Shown here: positions 34,585-45,486 of the stretch, piece after piece | Layout: the number at the start of each line of letters is the position of its first letter | Numbering within the stretch: the stretch's first letter is position 1 | DNA from: Albugo candida | Lineage: Eukaryota; Oomycota; Peronosporomycetes; Albuginales; Albuginaceae | Length of the DNA stretch: 64,000 nt | Direction: 5' to 3' | Assembly (NCBI GenBank): GCA_905220665.1 | Contig: CAJNAR010000008.1 | Span: 1-64,000, forward strand | Position numbers and translations under genes: made by a program | The notes under the pieces: generated by a model | Told to the model about the DNA's origin: nothing | Database searches by the model: none | The model's input: the letters and a program-made list of their open reading frames with translations, nothing else

Positions 34585-35999
34585 CTAGAAATAGGAGCTG
34601 AGTTGCACTTTCATTTTGACTTGTCTGTGCCGTACCCGCAGTAATGATCTTGGGCTTCTAAAAAATCCACCAAATGATCGTTGCTGAATTAGTTGATCCA
34701 GCACCTTTGCAAGCCGACTGCGTTCGTGTTGGTCGTAACACTGCCTACGAAAGTACCGAACGTGCGTACTAAACGTGGTGTAAATGACGGAAAGTGCTGG
34801 AACTGTCGGAGTTGCTGATCGCTGATCGAACAAACGACGATTCCGATCAGTCCAGACGAAGTGCAGTGTCACCGCTTGCAATGCGAGCCACAAGTCCGAT
34901 ACAATTGCTAAATATTCTTTCCAATCCGACCGTAGTGTTGGTACGATTGGACATGCAATATGCGTCCAACGTGGTCGAGAGGAGAAATAACTGATCCCAA
35001 CTAGTAAGTAACTGTCTCCATCACTGTGCCGTGTGGTCGCACTCTAGAAAGAGATGTTGATCGGATTCCACTGCCCCACAAGAAGGCTGCGTGCACAATA
35101 TGATGTCGGGCTAAATATCCTTCAGGAACCAGAAACGAGATCGAACTGGCAACATTCGAAAGGCGAGACGAAACTTTAAATCCTCGAAAATTGGTAATAC
35201 ACGTTTTCGAAGATGCCGTGATGTAGCCATAGAAGTTCGAACTCGTTCTGAATCCAGTGCGTCCGATCTCTCCCGTGACGACCAATGTGTCGACATCGGA
35301 TGACTCTTGGTTGGTTCGGGAGGTTTCCAGACGATTCGTGAGATTTGTGAGCGTGAAATAGATAGAAAATGATGTTTTCTTTTCGTGGTTTTTACTCCCA
35401 CATAAAATGATCTGCCACTTGTGGTTGTTGTAATCCAAGTGATGAGACCAATCGTCAAGTGAACACGCTGGAGAATCTGAGTGACTTCATTGTAAAGTTG
35501 ACTCAGCAACTTTTCTTCAGACATATCCGATGTGTTCAGCTCTTCGTCGTTGTAATAGTTGGCGACGAAATCTTCCTTCGTTGGCCATGTGTCGCTTTCA
35601 CGAAAAAAGTCTTGCAAACTTCGAACGTCGAAAAGTGTAGCGAACGTTTTTCGAAATGTTCGATGTGGTTCATCCACCATGCCAAGATTGTACCAAACGT
35701 TTTGCGTACTCGGATTGCGAGTAGCAGCTTCGTAATGTAGTTTTTGGTTGTTCCATGTAGTACTGACGGCGTTGTGAAACATTTAAATCTGATACTGAAA
35801 TGCTCCAATTCATCTGTTGCCACATTCTAAATGCTTGTTTCCACCATGAAGATATTCTCCCATTGAACCATATTCCCATGTCGATTTGGTGCGATGGTGA
35901 ATATATCCATCGGCTTGTGTGGTCCAAAGGAAGGTTGGATAAGTTGTGATTATTCCGTCGAAGCTGTTGTCCAATTCGCAGGAATAATTGTTGACGCAT
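34585..35999 (-). pseudogene. LINE 2: C-terminal region with zinc-binding domain
   Basis: The frame 35782-35111 is the longest in the window (223 codons) and runs MFHNAVSTTWNNQKLHYEAA through WPTKEDFVANYYNDEELNTS to LAFRMLPVRSRFWFLKDI, where it meets a frameshift. The zinc-binding cysteines continue in another frame just below (near 35090-35040, CVHA...CGAVESDQHLFLEC-like). The final frame 34893-34585 holds HFVWTDRNRRLFDQRSATP. LINE 1 has matching blocks in the same order. This part follows the RT and would act in RNA or target binding in related LINEs. Confidence 0.8.
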
Positions 36000-36224
36000 C
36001 GTATGCGAACTGCTGAAGGAATTGAATACGTTCTAGCTTTAGTCGTCCCACCAAAAAAGGAACCTGTAGTCCACCATCTTGTCGGCGAAGATATAAAAAC
36101 TCTTTGCTGAGCAGGTGAACATGTTTTGATTTTTTTTGTGTTTCCGACCAAGCACAAATCGATTAAACATCGCTTGCCACTGTCGAATAGTCACTGCTGG
36201 TATGTCTACGTGCATCGTGTAATG

Positions 36225-37528
36225 TCACAGGCGTGATAAATTCATCGTCAGCGCAACCAGTAGTCGATCACGAACAATTCTTGCTCGTCGAAACCATAAA
36301 CCAAACCCATCGTAAAAACGCTCGTCAAGAGTTGAAATAACCATCGAATGAGTTGGTTTCTGGCCGAACGGAATACCCAAATACTTGACCGAATCCTCCG
36401 GACCCATTATGGTCAAATTGGGAATACGTGGACATGGCTTGGTCCGATTCAACGAGAGCAAAGATGATTTACTCAAGTTGAGTTTCGCACCCGATCCATC
36501 GCAATAGACTTGGACGCGTTCGAGTTGTGTCAAAACACCATTTGGTGTCTCTGAAAGCAATGTCGAATCGTCTGCGAAAAGTAACCCAGTTGAGACCATG
36601 TGCCATTGATCCAGATGCCATGTTCTTCTTGTTGGCGAAGTAAATTTCCCAGAGGTCCGATCGTCATCAGAAAAAGTAATGCTGAGAGAGGATCACCTTG
36701 TTTCACTCCACATTGTGGTGTAATAGATGGTGTGATATTTCCATTAATCATCAACTGCGCCTTTGTGTAATTGTACAAAAGACGAACCCAATCGATGAAA
36801 CTTTTTCCAACGCCCATTTTTTCCAAAACGTGAAACATGTACGTCCAATTGACTCGATCATAAGTTTTCTCAAAGTCGTGAAAAGTCGCATAAGCTTCCT
36901 CCCCACCATGAGTGATCAAGTCTTGGTTGTCGGTGAGATGTCGAATATGGTGATGTATCGACCTTCCTCGCACAAATGCTTTTTGATCTTGATGGATCAA
37001 TTTTAGCAAAAAACGTTGCAATCGATACGCCAACACTTTTGAAAGTACTTTCACATCGACGCATAGCAGTGCGATCGGTCGATAGTTGCCAGGATCCCCT
37101 CGTCATCTTTTTTTGTATGAAAGTGTGATTGCTGAGTGACGTTGTGATCGAAGTGAAATTCCTCTTTCCAACTGATATTCGAACACGATCTTTAGACACT
37201 CGCCAAACGTTTCCGGATCAAGCTGATAAAATGCAGCCGGTAGTCCATCCATACCTGGAAAAGAAGTTCTTCTCATGTGCTTGATGGCTTCCGCCATCTC
37301 GGTCGTACTTAACAGGGTTGAGAGGCGGTCTTGCTCTGCTGAGGCAAGGGAAACTTGAATCGAATCGAGTAACTTTTTCTGCTTTCTTTGACATGGATCA
37401 TCTGAGTCGGTCTCAGAGCTATAAAGAGAGCCCATAGCACCACCCCAATGATCTGTGAATTCGTCAATAATCTTCCTCGGTTTCGATGTCACGGTACCAA
37501 ATTTTCTAAGGACATTTTCGATCGGCAC
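36225..37528 (-). pseudogene. LINE 2: reverse transcriptase domain
   Basis: Two large overlapping frames (37528-37103 and 37054-36530) and a third (36599-36225) cover the RT. The thumb-side motif MDGLPAAFYQ is followed, after one stop, by VLSKVLAYRLQRFL, then AFVRGRSIHHHIRHL, FHDFEKTYDRVNW (motif A Asp present), GVKQGDPLSALLFL (motif B) and LLFADDSTLLSE (motif C, intact FADD). SGAKLNLSKSSLLSLN and the DSVKYLGIPFGQKP block follow. Catalytic residues look complete, so damage is limited to frame breaks. In LINE 1 the same FADD is FADG. Confidence 0.88.
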
Positions 37529-38059
37529 GCGACGGCAAAATTATCCGGAGGGCGAAAAAAATGCTTGGAAAAGTTCTTCATTTGCTTCAGGTGATGGTCG
37601 AAGCTTTCATCTTGGTTGTATTTCGCATTGTTTACCGAATATCTGAAATGTTGGAGACTCGATTCGTAAAAATACCGTGACTCATTGGTGTCTTGAATGC
37701 GATATCGAGCTGCTGCGACTTCCAAAGCAAGCTGGCTAGACTCAACATCACGTCGGCTATCGTTTGCAATCTTTTCTTCAATGCTTTGAAGCTGTTTCTT
37801 GATTTTCGTTTTTCAACTTTCCTACAGTTTATCGGGATTCGAAGTTGTCCTTAACTGGTCGAGCACCAAAATCGCTTCCAATTTGATTGCTTCGACAACT
37901 TCAGGATATTCAAATAGTCGTAACGAACATTGCCAACATCCTCGACCAGGAGATTGAGTTGGATTTGCAAAAGCTACTTTTTGTGCCAGATGATCTTCCG
38001 CATAGGTTTTGTATACCATATTGAATAACTCTTCCGACATGCAGATGTAATAATTCGAT

Positions 38060-39092
38060 TCTTGCGCGGTCATGGTCCTGTAAATACTTTTTCATTCAGA
38101 TGTTGGATTCGCCAAGCGTCTACCACACCCAATTGTGAATGCCATTCTAGACACGCTAATCGACTCAGTTCGTGTCGAATTGTTCCACTCGAAGCATCGA
38201 TAGCTGGATCGAGTGATGTGTTGATCACCAAAATACGATATGTGTTGCGGTCGATTCGAAAGTGTTGGAAAGCAATAACTCATAAAAATTAACTCGTTCC
38301 TCGGCCTTGACCGGTGCATATATATTGTGAATATAAACCGGTGCATCGTGAATGATAAGACGCAAAACCAAATAACGATTTCGAATGCTTCGTTCGGTTA
38401 GTTCTTCAGCTGTTGTATAACCGGAAAAGGCCGAACGAAGGATTGTCATGACGCCGCCACTGCGGTTTTGAGTCGGATGGAGAAAAGCACTGTTGTGGTC
38501 ATTCACAAACATTTTGTGCTGCATTTTTGAGAATAATAAAGACTGACAGGAGTCCAGTTGGTTGTGATCGTGAAACCTGGTTTCTTGAACACAAAAAATG
38601 GAGTGCTGTGATAGGATGTGGTCGATAAAAAGATAACCATTTTTATGAAATCCATTGACATTCACCGTGAGTGCTGATATATTATTCCACGGTTAAATAA
38701 TCGAGGAGCCATTAGCATTCACGCTGAAGTGCACCAGCAATCAACCTCGTTCCACCATCTGTTTTTAAGAGGTGAAGTGTTTCTTTCTCTTCTGGGAAAA
38801 AGCTGAGATTGACTGAGAGCTCGCTGATATCACCCCATAGAAGTCCTCGCCATTTACCACCAAATCATTGAGACCAACTTTTTATTCCTACGTCGAAGCG
38901 TAACAATAATATTGGCACATTGATCGGAAGTAAACGACAATGGTGACAAGGAATCCAGATCTCTTGTCTATCGGTGAGATAGTGGATCCAGTGATCGTTT
39001 GTGTAAAATGTCGGGGCAATAGCCATAAATACCAATTCCAATAATGCGAGGGCTTTGATCGCCCGAGTCAAACCGTGAACAGTGTACGGCAC
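38060..39092 (-). pseudogene. LINE 2: apurinic-like endonuclease
   Basis: The frame 38665-38225 begins MNVNGFHKNGYLFIDHILSQ and contains FCVQETRFHD (catalytic Glu of the APE fold), SGGVMTILRSAFSGY and VYIHNIYAPV, all in APE-type endonuclease order. Below 38225 the sequence continues in another frame with NTSLDPAIDASSG, where the usual GDFN Asp is damaged (GDFN-like, read as VIN), then ACLEWHSQLGVVDAWR. The preceding frame 39092-38865 leads into the endonuclease with WSQWFGGKWRGLLWGD. This enzyme nicks target DNA for target-primed reverse transcription. Confidence 0.82.
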
Positions 39093-39135
39093 TGATCACT
39101 TTATCGAACAATAAAGCTCTCTTTGAGGAAACTTT

Positions 39136-40215
39136 TCAACCAACGTGGCGATTCCATCGCGTCGTAAAGGTGAAATCTTCGCCGAGATCGTGCGCTGCAA
39201 AAACGCGATTGATTAGAAGTAGATGTGCTACTTCATCCAACGCAGGATCATTCGACTCTATGCATGGAATAAGCACCCCATGCATAGTGATGGGATGATC
39301 TATTGATGCCCGGATGATTTGGTCCGGTTTAGTACAAAATTTTACCAGCCGACGCACATGAGGGATGTACGCATCGGCTTGAACCAACTTGTCTGTTCGA
39401 AGCTGGTGAAGTGCATTTTTGGAATCCATTTCCATGAGCTCTCCGGTTTCACCTATTCGAGTTGGTCGATCCTCTTTTCCACCGTTGAATGACGCTTCAT
39501 ATAAAAGTGCGCTGCCTCTTTCGAAGTGGCCACCTCCTTTGCCATCCGTGCTTTCACGGGAATAATTTGAATGCGGTTGCCATGCTCCGGATTGGCAACC
39601 GCTTGGACTTCTTCTACCTCCACCTCTATAGCTGCGAGCACAGCAAAGTAATTTCTTGTCGCCAACGTTGTGAACGCTCGAGGTGGTGCATTGGACACCA
39701 TTTGGTCAAACGGATCAGTCCGATTACGCTTTCCTCTTGTCCATGTCAACTGCATATATGTGTCACCATGGCTCTCCACCCGTGAATAGAAAGATGATTG
39801 ACTTTTTACATGTTGGATGGGGAGAGTGGGTTGCGATAAGTCTGGTGACCCTGGGGGTGAGAAAGAGGGAGGAGTGCTGAGCTCCAACGAAATTTGGTCG
39901 GAGTGTTTTCGCTCCGGTCGCCTTGCCTCTAATTCCTGAATTAGAACTGGATTCTCCACCTATTTTGGGATCACCGCGACTGCCGTTGGCGCGTTTGTTT
40001 GTTTTGGTTTTCATCTTGCAGTTTTGCTTGGAATTGATTCTGAGTTTGAGGGTTTGGTTTTTGTTTTGTTGGTTGTTATTGCTGGGCTTTTTTTGCTTTT
40101 GTTTTGTTGTTGCCTCGCTCCCGTGGATGATGCAGCACCCAAATTCAAGCAGTAAGGCCCACGTTGACCAAAACGTTGTCGTTTCGCTGGAATAGGAGCA
40201 TTCTTACCCCGTACT
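39136..40215 (-). pseudogene. LINE 2: ORF1-like region
   Basis: Frames 40014-39763, 39959-39453 and 39435-39136 form a low-complexity protein: a polar N-terminus (GKNAPIPAKRQRFGQRG at about 40210-40160, then glutamine/lysine/asparagine-rich), a proline/serine-rich middle (SPPGSPDLSQPTLPIQ) and a more ordered C-terminal part (ALHQLRTDKLVQADAYIPHV). The last part matches LINE 1 at 16045-15839. It is probably the nucleic-acid-binding ORF1 product. The exact start was not determined. Confidence 0.65.
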
Positions 40216-40710
40216 GGGTAGAGCTATTTTTCGTAAGCGATTTCTTCAATCAATGTACCAACTCTAACCAGTTGCTGGAGGCACGTCGAATCGCCAAAGT
40301 AAACTCGCCAAGTTGACATCACCACTTCCTTAGTGGGAACAGTCTCACGAAATCCGAGTTGGTAAAGAGCGCGGAGTATGTTGTTCCGCTCCTCCTCCAC
40401 GCCTACGCCGAAAACATCGAGGTAGTGTGTTGTTTCAAGAGTAGTGGCTGGGGAGTTGACAAGGGAGTGGACTGGGTAGTAAATGGATATTGAAGGCTCT
40501 AGCGTTTGTTACATGGCACCAGGAGCGGTGGATGGAGTGTTGGACGGAGTGGCTGGACGACAGGAGGTGCAATAAGAGAGAAAGACTTCTTAAATTACTT
40601 AATTGACGGTACGAAAGCAGGGTGTATTTTTGTAATCTCTAATTTCAGGGGTGTGTTAGTAGTTTGTCCATTGCAATCCCTTTTTCAATAAAAAAAGTTG
40701 CAAGAATAAT

Positions 40711-41333
40711 AATTTACCGACTTGCATATTTCCACCTACCAAATGGCGTCTGACCAATCAGATTACGCGGTACTTCCACTCCACATTTTAATATTTCCAC
40801 CCATCTTTTTATGGGAGTGGCACTTCTATCCAAAGTATTGATTGGTATTCCACCCCTGGTTGCATCTAATCTGCCATGGATGGCATTAATCCAAGAGTAA
40901 TACAAATGGGCTATCCTTATCGGGTTCGTAAGAGGTCATGGAGGGCTCTCTTTTTAGTAAAAAGAATTCTGCTGGTAGAAAGCTTTCGCAAACGTGCATT
41001 CGTTCGCATCACAGGGCACTTCGAGATTCGAGCAATGTAAATAAACGGTATAGCGGTATAAAGATGCCAAGCGCGCAGAAAACAGCTACTTGCAACATCT
41101 CGAAACAATAGCCTATTACATAACAGCACCCTCGCATGGCATCTGTGCGCTTGAGAAAGTTGGCTATTCTAGAATCAGGATCATAGAAAGGTGCGCAAAT
41201 ATGAGTTCTGATACCTTCGATCGGCATGCAAGACTGTGGAACTGTGGCCATTTCTTGGAACAGGGGGTGAGTACCATCGTAATATGATTGGTCAGAAGCC
41301 ACGTGGTGGGCGGAATAGTAACTGCCATAATTT
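40711..41333. mobile_element. Second MITE-like element with about 65-bp terminal inverted repeats
   Basis: The left arm (about 40711-40785) contains TTTCCACCTACCAAATGGCG, then TCTGACCAATCAGATTACG and CGGTACT. The right arm (about 41265-41333), read on the opposite strand, contains TATTCCGCCCACCACGTGGC, then TTCTGACCAATCATATTACG and TGGTACT. The arms align along about 65 bp with scattered mismatches. The interior has only short frames and no transposase signature. It is a likely non-autonomous DNA element, unrelated in end sequence to the MITE at 19.9 kb. Exact boundaries and target duplication are uncertain. Confidence 0.65.
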
Positions 41334-41640
41334 GACTAATCATGACTGATAGAAAAAGCAATTGCCGCGATATTATTGTCCTATTTGATATATTCCCTAA
41401 TTTTGGATGTTATTCAGTTATTTATTGTATTGCAATCTGTCTCGTCTGGTTTTGGCGTAAGGCAGCCACAACAATGTACTGTCAAAGAATACTTAATATA
41501 GCATTCTAGGAATATGGACATCTTAAGAGACGGTCCTTGGCTCATAAAAAGTGTATATTACCTCTAATACAAGCCTTTTTTACCTTGGAATGATTTCTGT
41601 CGCTTTTGTGCTCTTTTTTTTATTGTACACATAATGAAAT

Positions 41641-42461
41641 GCTCTATGAGGAGAACTTCTGGCATCTGGGAAATTTGTAGTTGCGAGTGGGCTAGACGGC
41701 GTGCAGGCGGGGACGAAGGTAGCGGTAAGCGCGGATCGTGGGTGAATTGAGAGTGAGCTCGGCTCCTATCTCGCGTGTTGTGTACAGTCAGAGTCGTGGA
41801 TGAAGAGGGGGTGAGCTCAGTGCCCGCCTCGGGGGTTGCGTGTAGTGACGGACGTGGGTGAAGGAGAGAGTAGCGTGACTGGCGGCTCGCGTCCTGCAGG
41901 GAGCAGGAATAGGCATGCGTGTTCAGAAACAAGAGTTCTCGGCCTGCGCCTCGCGTCGTGCAGGTAGGCAGGGTACGTCGTAGCCGGGCTCATGCGCACG
42001 TCTGGTCAACTGCTTCGGCGGGTGCGACGGCGAGTACAGCTATCCAGCAGCGAAGCACACGATACGTAATAACCGAATTATGTGAGGAGCGGAAATAGAT
42101 TAATTGCGAAGCGCTGCGTCCCACTAACGCCTCACCGGATATTTTTGCTGAGTAGCTCAAGGTAGAGCACTTCCTGCATCGACTCACCCAGCTAGGTCTG
42201 TAGCCACTCACTCCACATCCTCCTCTCTTTGACCCCCAGATAGTGGCAAACAATTGACTCTCATCCCGCACTCAACTCCACCTAATCGAAACCTCTGTGC
42301 TTGATGCCCGCTCCCGTACCCACATCCGCCTAACGGAATGTCTTCACGTAATGCACCACTTCCGCAAATATCGCACGATTGCTCTCTCTCCATTCAGGAG
42401 AACTGCTGACATGTGGGGAATTTGTAGTTGCGAGTGGTATAAAGAGCGTGCAGGCGAGGAC
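41641..42461. repeat. Direct duplication and 58-bp minisatellite in a GC-rich island
   Basis: Bases 41649-41714 and 42396-42461 are direct copies (shared AGGAGAACT, GGAATTTGTAGTTGCGAGTGG or one-base variants, and GCGTGCAGGCG), about 747 bp apart. Between them, 41753-41810 and 41811-41869 are successive units of a degenerate 58-bp tandem repeat that starts GTGAGCTC and ends near GTGGATGAAGAG or GTGGGTGAAGGAG. A weaker third unit follows and possibly one precedes. GC content is visibly higher than in the flanks. Confidence 0.65.
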
Positions 42462-42499
42462 TACTCGTCAATGCAGGAGAATGGGGTTAAGAGGGGGAT

Positions 42500-44396
42500 A
42501 AACGTTGTGTGCGCTGAATGACAACCGGTGGTTGGTGACGGATGCGTAGCTGAGTGCGGGCTATATGCCTACGTGGGAATAATGGAAGAGGTGTGACGTC
42601 GTAATATGCGAGGTTAATGTTTTACGTAAGTGTCGCGTGATTGGCGAAGATGTAGTTGCTGCGTTGCTGTTGAAGGATGTTTGACGCTGATGACGTTGTC
42701 GATGAAGAGGCATGGAGGCTGTAAGTCGCTGGCACCGAGTTTGGATGTCGAGGTATGAGAAGTGCGGTTTATCATTGGTGGGTGAGGAGTCAGACGCTAG
42801 GCGCTGATGAACCTGGCTTTCTGGTCGTGTGCAGGTCTGCCGAGCTAGGTGACACGCATGCGAAGGTTGTGCGTGCTGATCGAGAAGGTGGCTATTCTTG
42901 CGTTCGTGTTTGGAGGCGAGGAAGTCTAGGCAGCTATGAAGACGTCGGTTGAGGCAAACTGTTTCGTCGTCTCGTCGGGTACGGGTTGTAGCAAAATCGA
43001 GTACGAGGTGAGCCTTGACGGCGAGTTTTCGAGGTGCTGCTGCAAAATGCCTGGAATTGATGAGATGCAGCTGTTCGACGAAGAGAGATATGCGGCTAGT
43101 TTGCGTTAGGGCGAGACGCTGATCCCTTTTTTTGCGCTAGGTTGACGAGAGACGCGAACGGTTGGCTGATCGAATCTTTGCTGAACAGGGTCGACTTGCT
43201 ACCACGGTGGCACCGCGCAAGACGTTTCCGACATTGAAGGAGCTGAGCGTAGACGTTGAGGGTGTGCAGATGGCATTCTGTGGGTCGTTGCAGAGTTATA
43301 GAGTGTTCTTCGAGGAGTGACGTTGCGGATAGGCAAGTGGATCTGTAAGGGTAGACGCTTCGAGCCGGAAAGACGGTACGCTGTCTAGTTGGAGTACGCT
43401 TCAACATGTCCGATCTCTGACTCCGACAAGGTGGACACCCTCGTTGCGATACATGCGCGCTTTTACCACGTCGAGCAGTTTTCAAAGGTGCTAGGTGGGC
43501 AGACGTGTGCGAGGCTGCATGCAGTCGCTTCACCGGTCAAAGACGTGCGCGTCGTCCGGGAGTGTGACGTGTCTTTTCGCGTGATCGTCTACGAGGAGCA
43601 TGCCTGGCTGGTCGAGACGATCTCTATTAGGTACAATTGCTGAAGCACCCCCCAGCGGAATGTCGCTGGGTTCCGCGTGAAGTCTGTGCTCGATCTGCTT
43701 CCACCGCTGTCGATGGTACTACGCGTAGAGAAACTTCCGGATGGGTCACTTGTGCTGATCGACCTACTCGCGATGGTGGTATAACCGAGCAGACGTCCAG
43801 CTCCTCCGACGCGTACCGAAATATGCTGCTCCATCGTTACGTCCCGGACGACTTCCTGTTCAGCGAGGAGCTGGACTCGGTTGAGCAGGCGCAGGAGGCA
43901 AGGCGATTAGCGTCGTACGGGTCAGACGGAGTCATTGTGATCGCCAAAACGTGTTCGCTTACGTTTATTTGAAAAGGCCGACGCTAAACATGATGTGAAA
44001 GCGTGCCGGTCAGTTCGTATCGGTAGAGGAAAGGCTTCGAGGCGTGTAGGTGTGGCGTCATGCAATATGCGAGCCATTTCCGTCTACGAATCATCGCTCC
44101 AACCCCCTTCCAACGGCACCGCTGTGTTCTTCTCGTACATGTCTAGTACAGACAAGGTTAATGCCAACCCTATGTACGTTTTCGACAACGTGATGTACAT
44201 CCTACAGTCGAAGGACGTCTCGTACCTATCCCTCATGTACCGCGTCTCGGCGTACTCCTTCTTCGTGTGTACAGTAATATACGAGTGGACCTCCATCCGC
44301 GCGTACCTGCGAGTTCTAGTCATTGACGTGAATACGAGAAGGCTTCAGAAACAGGACGTCACTTTTCTCCAACTCCCAGTGTTATCTGTTCTGTGA
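42500..44396 (+). other. GC-rich island with coding-like but unrecognised frames
   Basis: Frames at 43637-43972 (includes YVPDDFLFSEELDSVEQAQE and RRLASYGSDGVIVIAKT) and 43995-44396 (134 codons, including FFSYMSSTDKVNANPMYVFD) on the plus strand follow each other closely, with a third at 43389-43643 just upstream. All are in different frames. Antisense frames are also open, as expected in GC-rich DNA, so the coding status is uncertain. The base composition contrasts with both flanks, which suggests a separate origin such as an unidentified element or a transferred segment. No motif was recognised. Confidence 0.3.
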
Positions 44397-44399
44397 TCG

Positions 44400-45486
44400 G
44401 TGATTCGCCTTGACGCATATGAGCGCATGTACATGCACGTATTCAAAGACTAATTGGGTGAGTATATGCTGCACGTGACCATGGATGAATTCGGGACTGG
44501 GTACGGTCCCATTTGATTACGTATTGTTGTACCTGACTGGCGGGATTTTTATCAATTTAACCAGGAATGTGTACAGACAAACGACGCGCGACTCTCACTT
44601 TTAAGAGACATTGCCGTGATCTCGTTTGGTTCATTAGAGCGCTTCAAAAAAAAATAAAAACCTCAATATAATACCAATATTGACGCATCAACCAAAACAT
44701 TCTGCCATCTTTGAAGTCGCACCTACACGGACGTCTCTCATGGAAGCACAAAACCGTTAACTTTGCATTGAAAAACACATGATGACAACGATGTATGTGC
44801 TGAGGAAACTATGATGAGATGAAAGCGAACATTACCACGCAAGAAGATGGATGTGCCACAAGAATTGATATAGAAAGAAAGCGTTTCTTTTCGCTTATTA
44901 GCTCGAGTCTCATTTCCTTTTGGCTAGGCCGTTGGTGACGTGTTTTAAGCGCTTCCTTGAAGCTGTTTCTCGCGTCATCTATTAGTTACAAGTTGGCGGT
45001 AATGAGCAAGACTTGAAGTCAGTAATGGTAATTTCTTCTGCAACTCTGCATGTTTTTGATCAATTGGCGGAGATATGCGTAGCATTTTCTCTTTATATTC
45101 TGGATAGCAGTGAACGCAACCGCTATTCCCTACGCTTTCCGGTATAACACGATGCGACCTAAATGCCCTTCACGATAACACGTGTAGTAGGTGATTTTTG
45201 CAGTAGATATACACATTAGATGAATTTCATTTTTCATAACTAAAGCCTGTTTGAGGCTACTGAAGACGCATCGCTCTCGAATGCAAACCATGGACGCGCT
45301 TCACAATCATATAAAGCAGACAAGATACGTAAATTTGTATGAACACAATCCGACCTTTGTATTCTTGTTTTCTCGGAATATGATCGATCCGCTGACTTGA
45401 ATGTCGCCGATAGTTCGGAAGACTTGAGTAGGTTCTTGTCAATGTACTACTACGATGTCGTTGATCGCAATAATTTGCATGCGCTA
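44400..45486. other. No gene recognised
   Basis: About 1.1 kb between the GC-rich island and DDE copy 3. AT-rich, stops in all frames, no repeat recognised. Confidence 0.4.

Larger units (their letters stand above)
34315..40230 (-). mobile_element. LINE copy 2, nearly full length but frameshifted
   Basis: A non-LTR retrotransposon of about 5.9 kb in minus orientation: ORF1 region (about 40215-39136), endonuclease (about 39092-38060), linker, reverse transcriptase (37528-36225) and C-terminal domain (35999-34585), with a 3' UTR near 34390-34315 shared with LINE 1. It is better preserved than LINE 1, and its RT motifs are intact in places. No poly(A) tail or target duplication was resolved, because the 3' end abuts an inverted LINE fragment. 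Confidence 0.88.

Noticed and set aside
35459..35740. Plus-strand frame of 93 codons (also 36698-37006)
   Set aside because: Antisense shadows of the LINE 2 polyprotein, whose minus-strand frames carry the reverse transcriptase motifs.
41753..41930. CRISPR-like array
   Set aside because: The 58-bp units are contiguous degenerate tandem repeats with no constant repeat plus unique spacers, and the window is eukaryotic.
43096..43533. 145-codon minus-strand frame in the GC-rich island
   Set aside because: Arginine/serine/threonine-rich composition typical of antisense or non-coding GC-rich DNA; no motif. The plus-strand frames are slightly more plausible, and even they are unproven.
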